Assembly (NCBI GenBank): GCA_031553395.1
Contig: JAVBLR010000009.1
Location: 1 to 64,000, forward strand
Origin: WRGA01 sp031553395
GTDB lineage: Bacteria > Bacteroidota > Bacteroidia > Bacteroidales > WRGA01
Direction of reading: 5' to 3'
Length of the DNA stretch: 64,000 bases
This document shows, one piece after another, positions 1 through 8,799 of the stretch; the first letter of the stretch is position 1, and every line of letters begins with the position of its first letter. The translations under genes were made by a program, and so were the position numbers. Under the pieces are notes generated by a model, which was not told the origin of the DNA, did not search any database, and saw only the letters and a program-made list of their open reading frames with translations.

Positions 1-38
1 TTACATAAATTATATTATTAAATTACACAAATAATAAA

Positions 39-46
39 TATCTTTG
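39..46 (+). promoter_or_regulatory. -7 element of the transposase promoter
   Basis: TATCTTTG matches the Bacteroidetes -7 consensus TAnnTTTG exactly and lies 28 bp before the proposed transposase start at 74. No clear -33 TTG is seen at the usual spacing inside the element end. Confidence 0.5.
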
Positions 47-73
47 TACCCGTATTATAAAAACGTAATCATT

Positions 74-583
74 ATGGGTCGTAAGGTAAAGCAACTAAAG
101 AATTACACAACCGAACAGGTTGAGTCGGTCTTTGAAAGTGATGAGAATAACATTGTTGGAGTAAAGTTATACGCAATTATTCAACTAACACGCGGTTACA
201 GTACTCGCAAGCTGGAAGAATATTATCGTGTAACGCACAAACAGATTTGTAACTGGGCAGACCGTTTTGATGCCGAAGGCATTGATGGACTGCGAATGAA
301 ACCAGGTAGAGGCAGGCATCCTTTTATCACGGATGAACAAAAGGAACAGTTAAAGCTTGACCTTTCCAAAAGCCCCGAAGAGTTTGGTTACAATACGGCA
401 AACTGGTCAGGCCCATTGTTGCAAAAATACTTGGAAGTCGCTTATCAAGTTTCTTATAAGCAGGCAGCAGTTTATGTTCTTTTGCATGAGCTTGGTTTTA
501 GTTTTCAGCGCGCACGTGGCAAATATCCGGAGAGGGATGAAGTCAAGCGCGAAATAGCAAAAGCTGATATAAAAAAACGTTAG
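74..583 (+). CDS. IS630 transposase, N-terminal part (orfA)
   Basis: This frame encodes the helix-turn-helix DNA-binding half of an IS630-family transposase. The region from about residue 40 to 75 looks like a homeodomain-like HTH (RKLEEYYRVTHKQICNW), followed by a winged-helix-like linker ending near residue 160. The start MGRKVKQL at 74 is preferred over a start at 44, which would fall on the -7 promoter element. The frame stops at 581-583, just after a run of seven A at 571-577. The -1 frame is open across that run into the catalytic half, so the full enzyme is probably made by programmed -1 frameshifting, as is known for IS630 members. It may equally be a mutational frameshift. Confidence 0.8.
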   Translation: MGRKVKQLKNYTTEQVESVFESDENNIVGVKLYAIIQLTRGYSTRKLEEYYRVTHKQICNWADRFDAEGIDGLRMKPGRGRHPFITDEQKEQLKLDLSKSPEEFGYNTANWSGPLLQKYLEVAYQVSYKQAAVYVLLHELGFSFQRARGKYPERDEVKREIAKADIKKR

Positions 584-615
584 ACGATTGCGCTGAAAAT
601 CAGGATACCGTTGTA

Positions 616-1125
616 TTGTTTGAAGACGAATTTTCGTTTAGCAATACCGCAACACTTTCTGCCACCTGGTCACAAAAAGGCAAACAGCCTGAAATACTCT
701 GTAAACAAGCGAAAAAAGAGCGAGTAACCGGATTTGGAAGTATCAATCCATTGACAGGGCAATTGGTTGCAAATTTTGCTCAAACAGGAAATGCCGAGAC
801 CTTTAAAAAGCACTTAAGAAAAGTTCTGCGAGCATATAAAGAAAAGCGAAAGATTATCATCTACGTCGATAATGTGCGTTTCCACCATGCAAACATACTC
901 AAACCGTTCCTTGAGGCACATCCTGAACTTGAGATCAGATATCTGCCTGCATATTCACCTGACCTCAATCCTGTAGAAAGAGTTTGGTGGTATATGAGAA
1001 AAAGCATTACCCACAACCGTTATTTATCATCCCTCAAAGATCGAATTGCCAAATTCTGGCAATTACTCTCCGGGTGTTTAAGACCAAATCAAATACTGAA
1101 AAATATTTGTGTAATTAATTCTTAA
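616..1125 (+). CDS. IS630 transposase, catalytic DDE part (orfB)
   Basis: This frame encodes the RNase H-fold DDE domain that cuts and joins DNA ends. The three acidic positions are visible as FEDEFSF near the start, IYVDNVRFHHA in the middle and YSPDLNPVERVWW near the end, which is the typical IS630 D-D-E layout. The coordinates start at a TTG codon, but the frame is open back to the A-run at 571-577, so this is better read as the C-terminal part of a fusion made with orfA. The C-terminus overlaps the right terminal inverted repeat. All catalytic residues are present, so the element may still be active if the frameshift works. Confidence 0.8.
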   Translation: MFEDEFSFSNTATLSATWSQKGKQPEILCKQAKKERVTGFGSINPLTGQLVANFAQTGNAETFKKHLRKVLRAYKEKRKIIIYVDNVRFHHANILKPFLEAHPELEIRYLPAYSPDLNPVERVWWYMRKSITHNRYLSSLKDRIAKFWQLLSGCLRPNQILKNICVINS

Positions 1126-1190
1126 AATTTATATAATATGTATCTTTACGTCCAATAAAACTGATAAACTTTCAATAGATAATTATTTTC

Positions 1191-2564
1191 ATGGCTAAAA
1201 ATAAAACATTGTTTTTTTGTAAAAATTGTGGAGCCGATTCTCCAAAATGGTTGGGACGCTGTCCGGCATGTGGCGAGTGGAATACGTATGTCGAAGAAGT
1301 TGTGCGTAAAGAATCTTCTGCAGGAAATCGTGTAAATTCAGGAATAACCGGGGAAAAAGCCAAACCAATTCTTTTAAATGAAATTACAACTTCGGATGAT
1401 CCTCGTATAGATATGCATGATGAAGAACTCAATCGTGTATTGGGCGGCGGATTGGTGCCGGGGTCATTGGTACTGTTGGGTGGCGAACCGGGAATCGGAA
1501 AATCGACATTGATTCTGCAAACGGTTATCCAACTAAAAGAAAAGAGAATCCTGTATGTTTCGGGAGAGGAAAGTGCACGACAGTTGAAACTCCGCGCCGA
1601 CAGGTTAAGTGAAAAAGACTCGCCTAATTGTTACATTATTTGTGAAACATTATTGGAGGAAATATATGTACATATCAAAAATGTACAACCCGATTTGGTA
1701 ATTATCGATTCTATTCAAACTGTTTTTTCAGAGATGATAGAATCTTCTCCCGGAAGTATTTCTCAAGTCCGGGAGTGTTCTGCATCTATCCTTAAATTTG
1801 CCAAGCAATCGGGAACTCCGGTTATTCTTATCGGGCATATAAATAAAGAAGGTAGTATTGCCGGCCCGAAAGTACTGGAACATATTGTAGATACGGTGTT
1901 GCAATTCGAAGGTGACCAGCATTATTTATACCGTATTCTTCGTTCCATAAAAAACCGTTTTGGAAGTACTGCCGAGTTGGGGATTTATGAGATGAGGCAA
2001 AATGGGCTCCGGCAGGTAAATAATCCTTCGGAATTGCTTTTTTCGCGCGAACACGAAGGATTAAGCGGTGTAGCCATTGCTTCGGCTATTGAAGGCGTTC
2101 GTCCATTTTTGATTGAGACACAGGCGTTGGTTAGTACCGCCGCTTATGGAACTCCACAACGTTCGGCTACGGGGTTTGATATTCGCCGGATGAATATGTT
2201 ATTGGCCGTGCTGGAAAAACGTGCCGGTTTTAAATTGGCTCAAAAAGACGTTTTCCTCAATATTGCCGGAGGAATCCGGGTAAATGACCCTGCGATTGAT
2301 TTGGCTGTAATCAGTGCTGTATTATCTTCAAGTTTGGATATTGCTTTGGGACACAACACTTGCTTAGCCGGAGAAGTTGGACTTTCGGGCGAAATTCGTC
2401 CCGTTAACCGGATTGAACAACGCATCTCGGAAGCAGAAAAGTTGGGATTCAACCGGATTATTATTCCTGCAAATAATTTAAAAGGATTCGATTATAAAAA
2501 GGTAAATATTGAAATTATTTCGGTAAAGAAAGTGGAGGAGGCTTTTAGGCAGTTGTTTGGATGA
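1191..2564 (+). CDS. radA: DNA repair protein RadA
   Basis: RadA (Sms) is a RecA-related ATPase and DnaB-type helicase that helps branch migration during recombinational repair. The protein has the full family layout: an N-terminal zinc finger with C10, C13, C24 and C27; a Walker A motif GGEPGIGKST at residues 97-106; a Walker B region LVIIDSIQT; the RadA-specific KNRFG motif near residue 253; and a C-terminal Lon-like domain. The length of 457 aa is normal. It has no SD sequence, as expected for Bacteroidetes. A weak -7-like TATCTTTA lies at 1141-1148, outside the IS end. It appears monocistronic. Confidence 0.96.
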   Translation: MAKNKTLFFCKNCGADSPKWLGRCPACGEWNTYVEEVVRKESSAGNRVNSGITGEKAKPILLNEITTSDDPRIDMHDEELNRVLGGGLVPGSLVLLGGEPGIGKSTLILQTVIQLKEKRILYVSGEESARQLKLRADRLSEKDSPNCYIICETLLEEIYVHIKNVQPDLVIIDSIQTVFSEMIESSPGSISQVRECSASILKFAKQSGTPVILIGHINKEGSIAGPKVLEHIVDTVLQFEGDQHYLYRILRSIKNRFGSTAELGIYEMRQNGLRQVNNPSELLFSREHEGLSGVAIASAIEGVRPFLIETQALVSTAAYGTPQRSATGFDIRRMNMLLAVLEKRAGFKLAQKDVFLNIAGGIRVNDPAIDLAVISAVLSSSLDIALGHNTCLAGEVGLSGEIRPVNRIEQRISEAEKLGFNRIIIPANNLKGFDYKKVNIEIISVKKVEEAFRQLFG

Positions 2565-2626
2565 GAATCGGATTTTCTCATACAAAATGAAAATTCTTAG
2601 AAAATAAACTAAGCAGATATTGTCTT

Positions 2627-2646
2627 AACGTAACAAGTGTTACGTT
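2627..2646 (+). terminator. Possible radA terminator hairpin
   Basis: A perfect 9-bp stem, AACGTAACA with TGTTACGTT, and a 2-base loop lie 63 bp after the radA stop. No strong T-run follows, so the terminator role is a guess. The rest of 2565-2849 is AT-rich; a -7-like TACATTTG at 2792-2799 may serve the next gene. Confidence 0.35.
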
Positions 2647-2849
2647 TAATAGAAGCTAATGTTATTCGGAGCTTTAGCCCTTTGAATATGTGTGATTTTT
2701 GAGTGAAATAATAAATATATTGAGTTGTAATTTGTGAATTTATTGTTTGATTGAATGATTTTATGTTAATCTTAATTAAATTAATGTGTTTTACATTTGT
2801 ATTTTATTCAATAAAAGTTATTTTACTTAACAAATAAATTAACACAACT

Positions 2850-4188
2850 ATGAAATCGAAAAATTTTAAGCTGCTCTTAACTTTAATAGTTATAACATTA
2901 TTCTCGTGTTCAAACGATGATTTAATAATTAATGATAATTTAAAGAATGAACAAGAAGATCGATTAATTTCCAAGAAGATACTAAGATATTTATAGAACA
3001 AATATCATATGGGTTGTTAAAAAATAAAACGGAAGAAAATTTAAGAAGTTCTTCATTTTCACAGGAAAGAGTTATTGAAACAATGCAACCGGTTAGTTAT
3101 ATGGGGGAGGTTCTCCTTTGGGTTATTAATTATTCTGATAACAACGGTTTTATTATATTAGCAGCTGACAAAACAGAATTTCCAATTATTTCATTTTCTA
3201 ACGAAGGTAAATTTGATATGTCAGATGAAAATAATAAAGCTAAAATAGAAGAGTTACTTCTTATGTTATATGAGAAAAAAAATTACCTTTAGATACATGT
3301 AATACAAATTATCAATTATGGCATGATTTATTAACATGTGGTGAAGGAGAATCTATTGAATTAAGTATTATAGAGGATTCTCTTTTTACAGAAAATGCAG
3401 AGCAACTTAGAAGTGCTTCATGGACAATACCAGAGCGAGATTATTCTGCTAATAGGCCAAGTATGTATCCTTTGTGCCAGGGTGTCAGTTGGGGTGGCAA
3501 TGCTCCATATAATTATGAAATGAAATACTTTAATAATACTGTAGGATTTCAAGAAAAGGCATCTGTAGATGGATTAGCAGTGTCACTAGGTCATATTATG
3601 TATGCACATTGGACTCCTTCAAAATACGGATTTATGTATATACCAAAGCAAATGACTTCTACAAATAATCAGCCTAATTTAATCGCAACTTTATTTAAAG
3701 ATATTTCGAATGATTTAGGAATGGTAAATCCGACAACACAAGCACCAATTCCTTATATTCCAGGTGCTGCGGTTCATTCAATACCCAACATATTAGAAAC
3801 AAAGTATGAATATAATAATGGGGGGAATATTATTCTATATAATAACGATGAAAATAGTTTATTACAAGTATATCAATCATTAAGGAGATATAGTCCTGTT
3901 TTATTTGCTGAGCCTGCAGGAGCAAGAGATGAAAGGTCTTATCCTGCAAAGGCATGGGTTGTAGATGGTTATAGAGAAGTGAAAGTGCAAGTTACTAAAA
4001 AGACAAAACTTCTTGGTATAACTTTAACTACAAAAGTATATGAGATTTATAGTGATTATTTTCATTTTATATTTCCTTACAATGGTAGTGGTAATGGTTG
4101 GTATATTCAACACTATAGAGGATCTGCAAATGTTGATCTACCTCAAATAGGAATTATAAAATATGCAATTATCAATATAAGACCATAA
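2850..4188 (+). pseudogene. C10 (streptopain-like) peptidase, broken and catalytically degenerate
   Basis: The locus reads as one secreted C10-family cysteine protease split over three frames. Piece 1 (2850-2996) is a lipoprotein signal peptide with the lipobox LFSCS. The frame then shifts near 2950-2990 into piece 2, ending at 3292, which resembles the streptopain prodomain (NNGFIILAADKTEFPIISFS). A second shift at the A8 run 3275-3282 leads into piece 3, open to 4188, which is the peptidase domain. The family motif around the catalytic Cys (GxCVATA..QIM) reads VDGLAVSLGHIM, with Gly in place of Cys. The catalytic His motif (GHAWVVDGY) reads AKAWVVDGY, with Lys in place of His. The conserved NWGW region is also lost. 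The gene is probably decayed, and its composition is visibly more AT-rich than its neighbours. Confidence 0.75.
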
Positions 4189-4204
4189 AATATTAATACA
4201 AACA

Positions 4205-4846
4205 ATGAAAAAGTTTTTCACATTATTTATATTCATACTTTTTTGTTTTTCTTGCAAAGAAACAACAACTTATGGTCGAACAGAATTTCCTGATATTTAT
4301 ATTAAATCTTATATATTGAAGGAGCTTAAAGGTTTCAATTTTATATATAATAGTAAAAGTAATGGAACTATTGAGGTCGATTATGGAAAGGTTTATTTAT
4401 CTTCTGAAATTTCGTTTTTAGGAGAAGCACTTGCTCATAGAACGTATGAGAAAAATGATAAATTAAATTCTGATATAATAAGTTATTTGTATAGTTTAGA
4501 TTATATTGATAATCAGTTTATTGATTACTTAATAAATACATTTGAATCTATAAAAATATTTTCAGATGAAGACTTTAATGGAGTAAAAGCTGGAGAAAAT
4601 TTAAACTCCTTCTTTATAGTTACAGGGGATTTTATTTTGTATAAAGATAAAAAATACTCCATTTTCAATAAAAATATATTGGAAACTAGTTATATACAAG
4701 AAGGTAAGCTTTTATTTCCCCTAAATATGAAGATATCATTGAAAGTTCCTCCAAAAAGAATAGATAGATATAAGTTTTATCTTGAATTAAGAACAACAGA
4801 TGGGGAAGTATATTCCTCTATGATTGCAGATATTCCTCTAAGGTAG
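4205..4846 (+). CDS. Lipoprotein of unknown function next to the C10 remnant
   Basis: I do not recognise this 213-aa protein. It has a lipoprotein signal peptide with the lipobox FCFSCK (Cys at about residue 17), so it is probably anchored in the outer or inner membrane facing the periplasm or surface. The rest is rich in Tyr, Ile, Lys and Ser with no cysteine pattern or catalytic motif. It starts 16 bp after the C10 remnant and is probably co-transcribed with it. In Bacteroides, some C10 proteases sit beside small secreted inhibitors of the staphostatin or Spi type; by position this could be such a partner, but it is longer than those and I see no specific match. It shares the strong AT bias of the C10 locus. 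Confidence 0.55.
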   Translation: MKKFFTLFIFILFCFSCKETTTYGRTEFPDIYIKSYILKELKGFNFIYNSKSNGTIEVDYGKVYLSSEISFLGEALAHRTYEKNDKLNSDIISYLYSLDYIDNQFIDYLINTFESIKIFSDEDFNGVKAGENLNSFFIVTGDFILYKDKKYSIFNKNILETSYIQEGKLLFPLNMKISLKVPPKRIDRYKFYLELRTTDGEVYSSMIADIPLR

Positions 4847-4927
4847 AATTCTTTTTATCTCCGTAACGGGAGGAATGCTTCAATGTGAATCTTCATGGCA
4901 GCGGGAAATTTGCCTATGTCTTTATCA

Positions 4928-4972
4928 AAAAAATGCCCCAATTCTGATTTATCAAAATTGGGGTATTTTTAT
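4928..4972. terminator. Bidirectional terminator between the lipoprotein gene and fucP
   Basis: An A-rich flank, the stem TGCCCCAATT...TGA paired with TCA...AATTGGGGTA, and a T-run form a strong hairpin between two convergent genes. It can serve the lipoprotein gene on the plus strand and fucP on the minus strand. Confidence 0.85.
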
Positions 4973-4998
4973 ATGAAAACTTTAAAATGTACCTACAA

Positions 4999-6339
4999 TC
5001 AGCTTTTCGTTGAAACCTTACTTCCAACAAATCCAAAGAAAGAAATATATAAAAAGCATACAAACGGAATTATAAAGCCGATATTCATATTATTCGCTCC
5101 GATTAATCCCATTAATGATGGCGCAATTGCACCTCCAACGATTGTTAATACCAATATCGATGACGCTGTTTTTGTTTTTTCTCCTAATCCCTTAACTCCT
5201 AATGCAAATATAGATGGGAACATGATTGACATAAACAGGTATATGATAATTAACGCCATAACTCCGAACCGGTTGTGATTCATAATTACAACCAATGTTA
5301 ACAATGAATTTATAAGAGCATAAAAGCCTAACAATATTCCGGGTTTGACTTTTTTCATCATCATACTTCCCAAAAAGCGGCCAACTGCAAATAATGCCAT
5401 TCCTCCAAGTCCTAATAATAATCCTCCTTGAATTTCAGTTAGTTGAAGGTCTTTTACTTCAATTGTGTAATTAATAAAAAAACTGCCTATTCCGGTTTGA
5501 GCAGCAACATATAAAAACTGTGCAATAACGGCGTAAACAAAATGTTTTTGCTTAATTAATGGACGATTCGAAAGCATTTCGTGTTCATCGCTTGCTCCGT
5601 GTGCATCTTTCTCGTTTATTTCGGGTAGTTTTACAAAAATAAAAAGAAGAAGAACGACCAATACGATTGAGCCTAATCCTACATAAGGAGCAATTAATGC
5701 CGAATTATTCGTATGTTGTTCAACAGCTGTCGATACTTCCACAACTGTACCTTGTACGCCTAAGAAAACCTTTTCAAGGGCTTCTAAGAATAATTCGATA
5801 ATTGATTTATCCGAATTGTTTTTAAAGATAAGAATTGAGCCAACCAATGGGCCAAGTATCCAGCCGATTGCATTGAATGTTTGCGCTAAGTTAATTCGGC
5901 TTGCGGCTCTTTCGGGAGGTCCGAGTACGATTGTGTAAGGATTGGCAACTGTTTCGAGGAAAGTTAATCCGGAAAATAAAATTAATAATCCGAGAAGAAA
6001 TGCCCAAAAAGCATTTATCCCAACTGCGGGAACAAACCAGAATGCTCCGATAGCAAAAAGGGTAAGTCCAACAATAATACCTGTTTTGTATCCGAATTTT
6101 TTGGCAATTAATCCTGCCGGAATTGCCATCAGGAAATAGGCGCCGTAAGCAGAAGCCTGAACTGCTCCGGATTGAGCTTTTGTAAGGTGTAACGAATCCT
6201 GAAAGTGTTTGTTTAATACATCCAGTAAACTATGTGCAAATCCCCATAGTAAAAATAATCCTGTTACGAGGATAAAAGGAAATAGGTAGTTTACTCCATT
6301 TTTTCCAGCGAACATACTCTGTTCTTTTGTGTTGTCCAT
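4999..6339 (-). CDS. fucP: L-fucose:H+ symporter (FucP family)
   Basis: This is a 446-aa major facilitator protein of about twelve membrane spans that takes up L-fucose with protons across the inner membrane. The two acidic residues that drive proton coupling in E. coli FucP (D46 and E135) have counterparts at D40 in GFAHSLLDVLNKHFQ and E129 in FLETVANPY. The NPY sequence and the ERAASRINLAQTFNAIG segment are also characteristic of the family. It is the last gene of a fucI-mutarotase-fucP run on the minus strand. A gap of about 211 bp before it holds an ACGT-rich palindromic repeat, so its expression relative to the first two genes may differ. A related sugar such as galactose is possible, but the context favours fucose. 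Confidence 0.92.
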   Translation of the reverse strand: MDNTKEQSMFAGKNGVNYLFPFILVTGLFLLWGFAHSLLDVLNKHFQDSLHLTKAQSGAVQASAYGAYFLMAIPAGLIAKKFGYKTGIIVGLTLFAIGAFWFVPAVGINAFWAFLLGLLILFSGLTFLETVANPYTIVLGPPERAASRINLAQTFNAIGWILGPLVGSILIFKNNSDKSIIELFLEALEKVFLGVQGTVVEVSTAVEQHTNNSALIAPYVGLGSIVLVVLLLFIFVKLPEINEKDAHGASDEHEMLSNRPLIKQKHFVYAVIAQFLYVAAQTGIGSFFINYTIEVKDLQLTEIQGGLLLGLGGMALFAVGRFLGSMMMKKVKPGILLGFYALINSLLTLVVIMNHNRFGVMALIIIYLFMSIMFPSIFALGVKGLGEKTKTASSILVLTIVGGAIAPSLMGLIGANNMNIGFIIPFVCFLYISFFGFVGSKVSTKS

Positions 6340-6367
6340 GTTAAATTAAGATTTATAATTTTTGAAG

Positions 6368-6443
6368 GTTTTACGTTTTACGTAATATGTTCTACGTTTC
6401 GGTAACATCGGCCACTTATGTAAACGTGCTACATAATGGAATC
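6368..6443. repeat. ACGT-rich palindromic repeat, copy A
   Basis: This stretch of about 75 bp is closely similar to 50162-50245. It begins GTTTTACGTTTTACGTAATA and continues through TCGGTAACATC in both copies, with about seven differences over the first 58 bases. The second half is roughly complementary to the first, so it can fold as a hairpin. It lies between the mutarotase gene and fucP. Confidence 0.8.
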
Positions 6444-6550
6444 AGAAAAAATAAAAACAACTTCTAAACATCATAATCCGAAACTGTTAATCTTCCGACT
6501 AACTTCTTCTTTTCTTCTAGTTGCAAAGTTAAAATTATTTCTGAAAAATA

Positions 6551-6946
6551 TCATAAATTTACATTTAACGCTTCTGTCAATGAGAAAATACGCTCCACAA
6601 GTTGCCATTTTTCTTCCGAACGTTTTCCTTCTCCGGCATCCTGAAATTTACCAACAAATTCTTCCCATTCGTTTTGCCTGTCGAAGGTTGCTAAACGTCC
6701 AAATGCTTTATCCCAATCAAAATCGACCGGTGTTTCCACTATCATAAAAGCCATATCGTTGATAACATAGATTTCCATGTCTAATATTCCGGCTTTTCGT
6801 ATTCCTTCGGGAATTTCTTTCCAAATGTTCTTGCTATTGTGCCAATAACGATATTGATCTAATGTATCCGGATTCAATTTAAGAAATTGACAGAAGCGTT
6901 TTGTCGCTCCTGTCAAATCTTTTGTATAACCATTTTTTAAATTCAT
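6551..6946 (-). CDS. L-fucose/L-rhamnose mutarotase (RhaM family)
   Basis: The protein belongs to the small RhaM-like mutarotase family, which interconverts alpha and beta anomers of a deoxysugar. Family features are the YRYWHNSKNIWKEIPEGIRK segment with its conserved His near residue 36, the following DMEIYVINDMAFMIVE strand, and a late segment KWQLVERIF. At 131 aa it is slightly longer than typical RhaM (about 104 aa). It starts 5 bp after the fucI stop codon on the same strand, so the two are almost certainly co-transcribed. Beside fucI, the natural substrate is probably L-fucose, although the family is named for rhamnose. It is unrelated in sequence to E. coli FucU. Confidence 0.85.
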   Translation of the reverse strand: MNLKNGYTKDLTGATKRFCQFLKLNPDTLDQYRYWHNSKNIWKEIPEGIRKAGILDMEIYVINDMAFMIVETPVDFDWDKAFGRLATFDRQNEWEEFVGKFQDAGEGKRSEEKWQLVERIFSLTEALNVNL

Positions 6947-6951
6947 GGCGT

Positions 6952-8739
6952 TTATTTATAAAGTGGTCCGTATGTTTGGCAAGCACGGTAATCCGAACCT
7001 TCTTTATCCATACCGAAAGCGCTCCATGAAGCAGGACGGAAAATGTCTTTTTCCTCTACATTGTGCATGCAAACGGGTATGCGCAACATGGATGCCAATG
7101 TAATTAAATCAGCTCCGACATGTCCGTAACAGATAGAACCGTGATTGGCGCCCCAATTATTCATCACAGAATATACATCTTTGAAGTTATCGCTATCAGA
7201 TAGGCGAGGAGCGAACCAAGTTGTAGGCCATCCTTTATCTGTTCTGTCATCTAGTATTTTATGTGCAGCCGGATCTAATTCTACAGTCCAACCTTCGGCG
7301 ATTTGCAAAACAGGACCAAGCCCTTTTATTAAGTTTAATCGAACCATTGTGCAAGGCATTCCTTCGCGAGTTAGGAATTTCGAAGAAAAACCACCTCCTC
7401 TGAAATATTCGCGATTGGCAGGAACCCAACTTGTAGCATCCAAACAAGCTTTTGCTTCGTTATCTGAAATTTCCCAGAAAGACTTCATTGCCGGGTTGCC
7501 GTTTTTGTCGCTTTGACGTGCAGAACCGTCCAATGTAGCAGCTCCCGAATTAATTAAGTGAATAATTCCGTTTGCTGCTTTTCCTTGTAATTTTTTTCCG
7601 GTAACTCTTTCTACAGCTTCCGGACTCCAATATGTGCGAACATCAGCAAATACCTGAGCTGTATTAGTAAGTAAATAACCGAATAACATGGCTGTTCCGT
7701 TCAATGCGTCATTTTCTGTCGCCAAAACATACGGGGCTCTTATTCCATTCCAATCGAAGGATGAATTTAAAATAGCTTCGGTGAAATCGCCGTTTGGATA
7801 AAAGTCTGTCCATTGACGTTGACCTTGAAATCCTGCTGCAATTGCATTGTGTCCGAGGGCTTCTTCGCCAAATCCCATTTCTTTTAATTTGGGATTACCG
7901 CTCATTAAATCGCGTACGATTAATGTCATTTTTACGATAAACTCCCAATCTTTATCATTATCTTCCCGACTCTTTATTAAGTTAGGTTTATTGATATTAT
8001 CAACTGCTTCTTTGCAATTTGCTTTAGCCCAAGCCAATGCTTTTTCAAATTCTTCTTTATCATAAATTCCTTGAGTCATGCGGCGGATAATTTCAACCTC
8101 ATCGATTCCTTCGCAACGCATTCCTAAATATTCTTCGAAGAAATCCGGATTTACAATTGAACCGGCGATACCCATACAAACAGCGCCAATAGACAAATAT
8201 GATTTTCCGCGCATAATGGCAACCGACATAGCTGCTTTTGAGAAACGAAGCAATTTTTCTGTTACATCAGCAGGGATTTCGGTTGTTCCGGCATCTTGTA
8301 CATCATGTCCGTAAATACCAAAAGCCGGCAATCCTTTTTGGGCATGTGCAGCCAATACTGCAGCCAAATACACAGCACCCGGACGCTCGGTTCCATTAAA
8401 TCCCCAAACAGCTTTTACTGTAAAAGGATCCATATCCATTGTTTCACTACCGTAACACCAACAAGGTGTAACTGAAATCGTAACACCAACATTTTCTTTT
8501 TTGAATTTTTCGGAACAAGCTGCACTTTCAGCTACACGTCCGATTGTAGAATCGGCGATAACACACTGAACCGGAGTTCCATCGGGATACTTTAATGTAG
8601 AGGTAAGCAAATTTACTACACTTTTGGCCATGTTCATTGTTTGAGTTTCCAACGATTCACGAACACCACCCATACGGCCATCAATAGTAGGACGAATACC
8701 GATTTTCGGCCAATCGCCTTGAAATCTTTTTGTCTTCAT
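6952..8739 (-). CDS. fucI: L-fucose isomerase
   Basis: FucI converts L-fucose to L-fuculose, the first intracellular step of fucose catabolism, using Mn2+. The start at 8739 (MKTKRFQGDWPKIG) gives 595 aa, matching the family length of about 591. An upstream in-frame ATG at 8823 would add 28 hydrophobic residues encoded by repeat DNA and is rejected. The active-site residues known in E. coli (E337, D361, H528) align at a constant offset as E342 in LATENDALNG, D366 in VFADVRTYW and H533 in NNWGANHGSICYGH. It is the first gene of the operon with the mutarotase and fucP, and faces an AraC-type regulator. No kinase or aldolase gene is in the window. Confidence 0.97.
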   Translation of the reverse strand: MKTKRFQGDWPKIGIRPTIDGRMGGVRESLETQTMNMAKSVVNLLTSTLKYPDGTPVQCVIADSTIGRVAESAACSEKFKKENVGVTISVTPCWCYGSETMDMDPFTVKAVWGFNGTERPGAVYLAAVLAAHAQKGLPAFGIYGHDVQDAGTTEIPADVTEKLLRFSKAAMSVAIMRGKSYLSIGAVCMGIAGSIVNPDFFEEYLGMRCEGIDEVEIIRRMTQGIYDKEEFEKALAWAKANCKEAVDNINKPNLIKSREDNDKDWEFIVKMTLIVRDLMSGNPKLKEMGFGEEALGHNAIAAGFQGQRQWTDFYPNGDFTEAILNSSFDWNGIRAPYVLATENDALNGTAMLFGYLLTNTAQVFADVRTYWSPEAVERVTGKKLQGKAANGIIHLINSGAATLDGSARQSDKNGNPAMKSFWEISDNEAKACLDATSWVPANREYFRGGGFSSKFLTREGMPCTMVRLNLIKGLGPVLQIAEGWTVELDPAAHKILDDRTDKGWPTTWFAPRLSDSDNFKDVYSVMNNWGANHGSICYGHVGADLITLASMLRIPVCMHNVEEKDIFRPASWSAFGMDKEGSDYRACQTYGPLYK

Positions 8740-8779
8740 GTTATTTATATTAAAGTTAAAATTGATGCTTAAACTTGAA

Positions 8780-8787
8780 CAAAAATA
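8780..8787 (-). promoter_or_regulatory. Candidate -7 element for the fuc operon
   Basis: On the minus strand the sequence reads TATTTTTG, matching TAnnTTTG, 41 bp before the fucI start. The -33 region falls in the palindromic repeat and shows only a poorly spaced TTTG (8800-8803). A second TATTTTTG on the minus strand lies at 9046-9053, beyond the repeat. Confidence 0.35.
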
Positions 8788-8799
8788 GATTGCGAAAAA

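Larger units (their letters stand above)
4..1133 (+). mobile_element. IS630-family insertion sequence
   Basis: The element carries a two-frame transposase with the IS630 signature. Imperfect terminal inverted repeats lie at about 5-33 and 1104-1132, with 24 of 29 bases matching and a perfect 13-bp core AATTACACAAATA at 21-33, inverted at 1104-1116. TA dinucleotides at 2-3 and 1134-1135 fit the TA target duplication typical of this family. The right repeat overlaps the transposase stop codon. The element ends about 57 bp before radA, so it may have replaced part of the radA leader. The exact ends are inferred, because the window starts almost at the left end. Confidence 0.8.

Noticed and set aside
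4895..5278. A 127-aa plus-strand frame over the end of fucP
   Set aside because: It is a shadow of the fucP coding strand and crosses a terminator hairpin.
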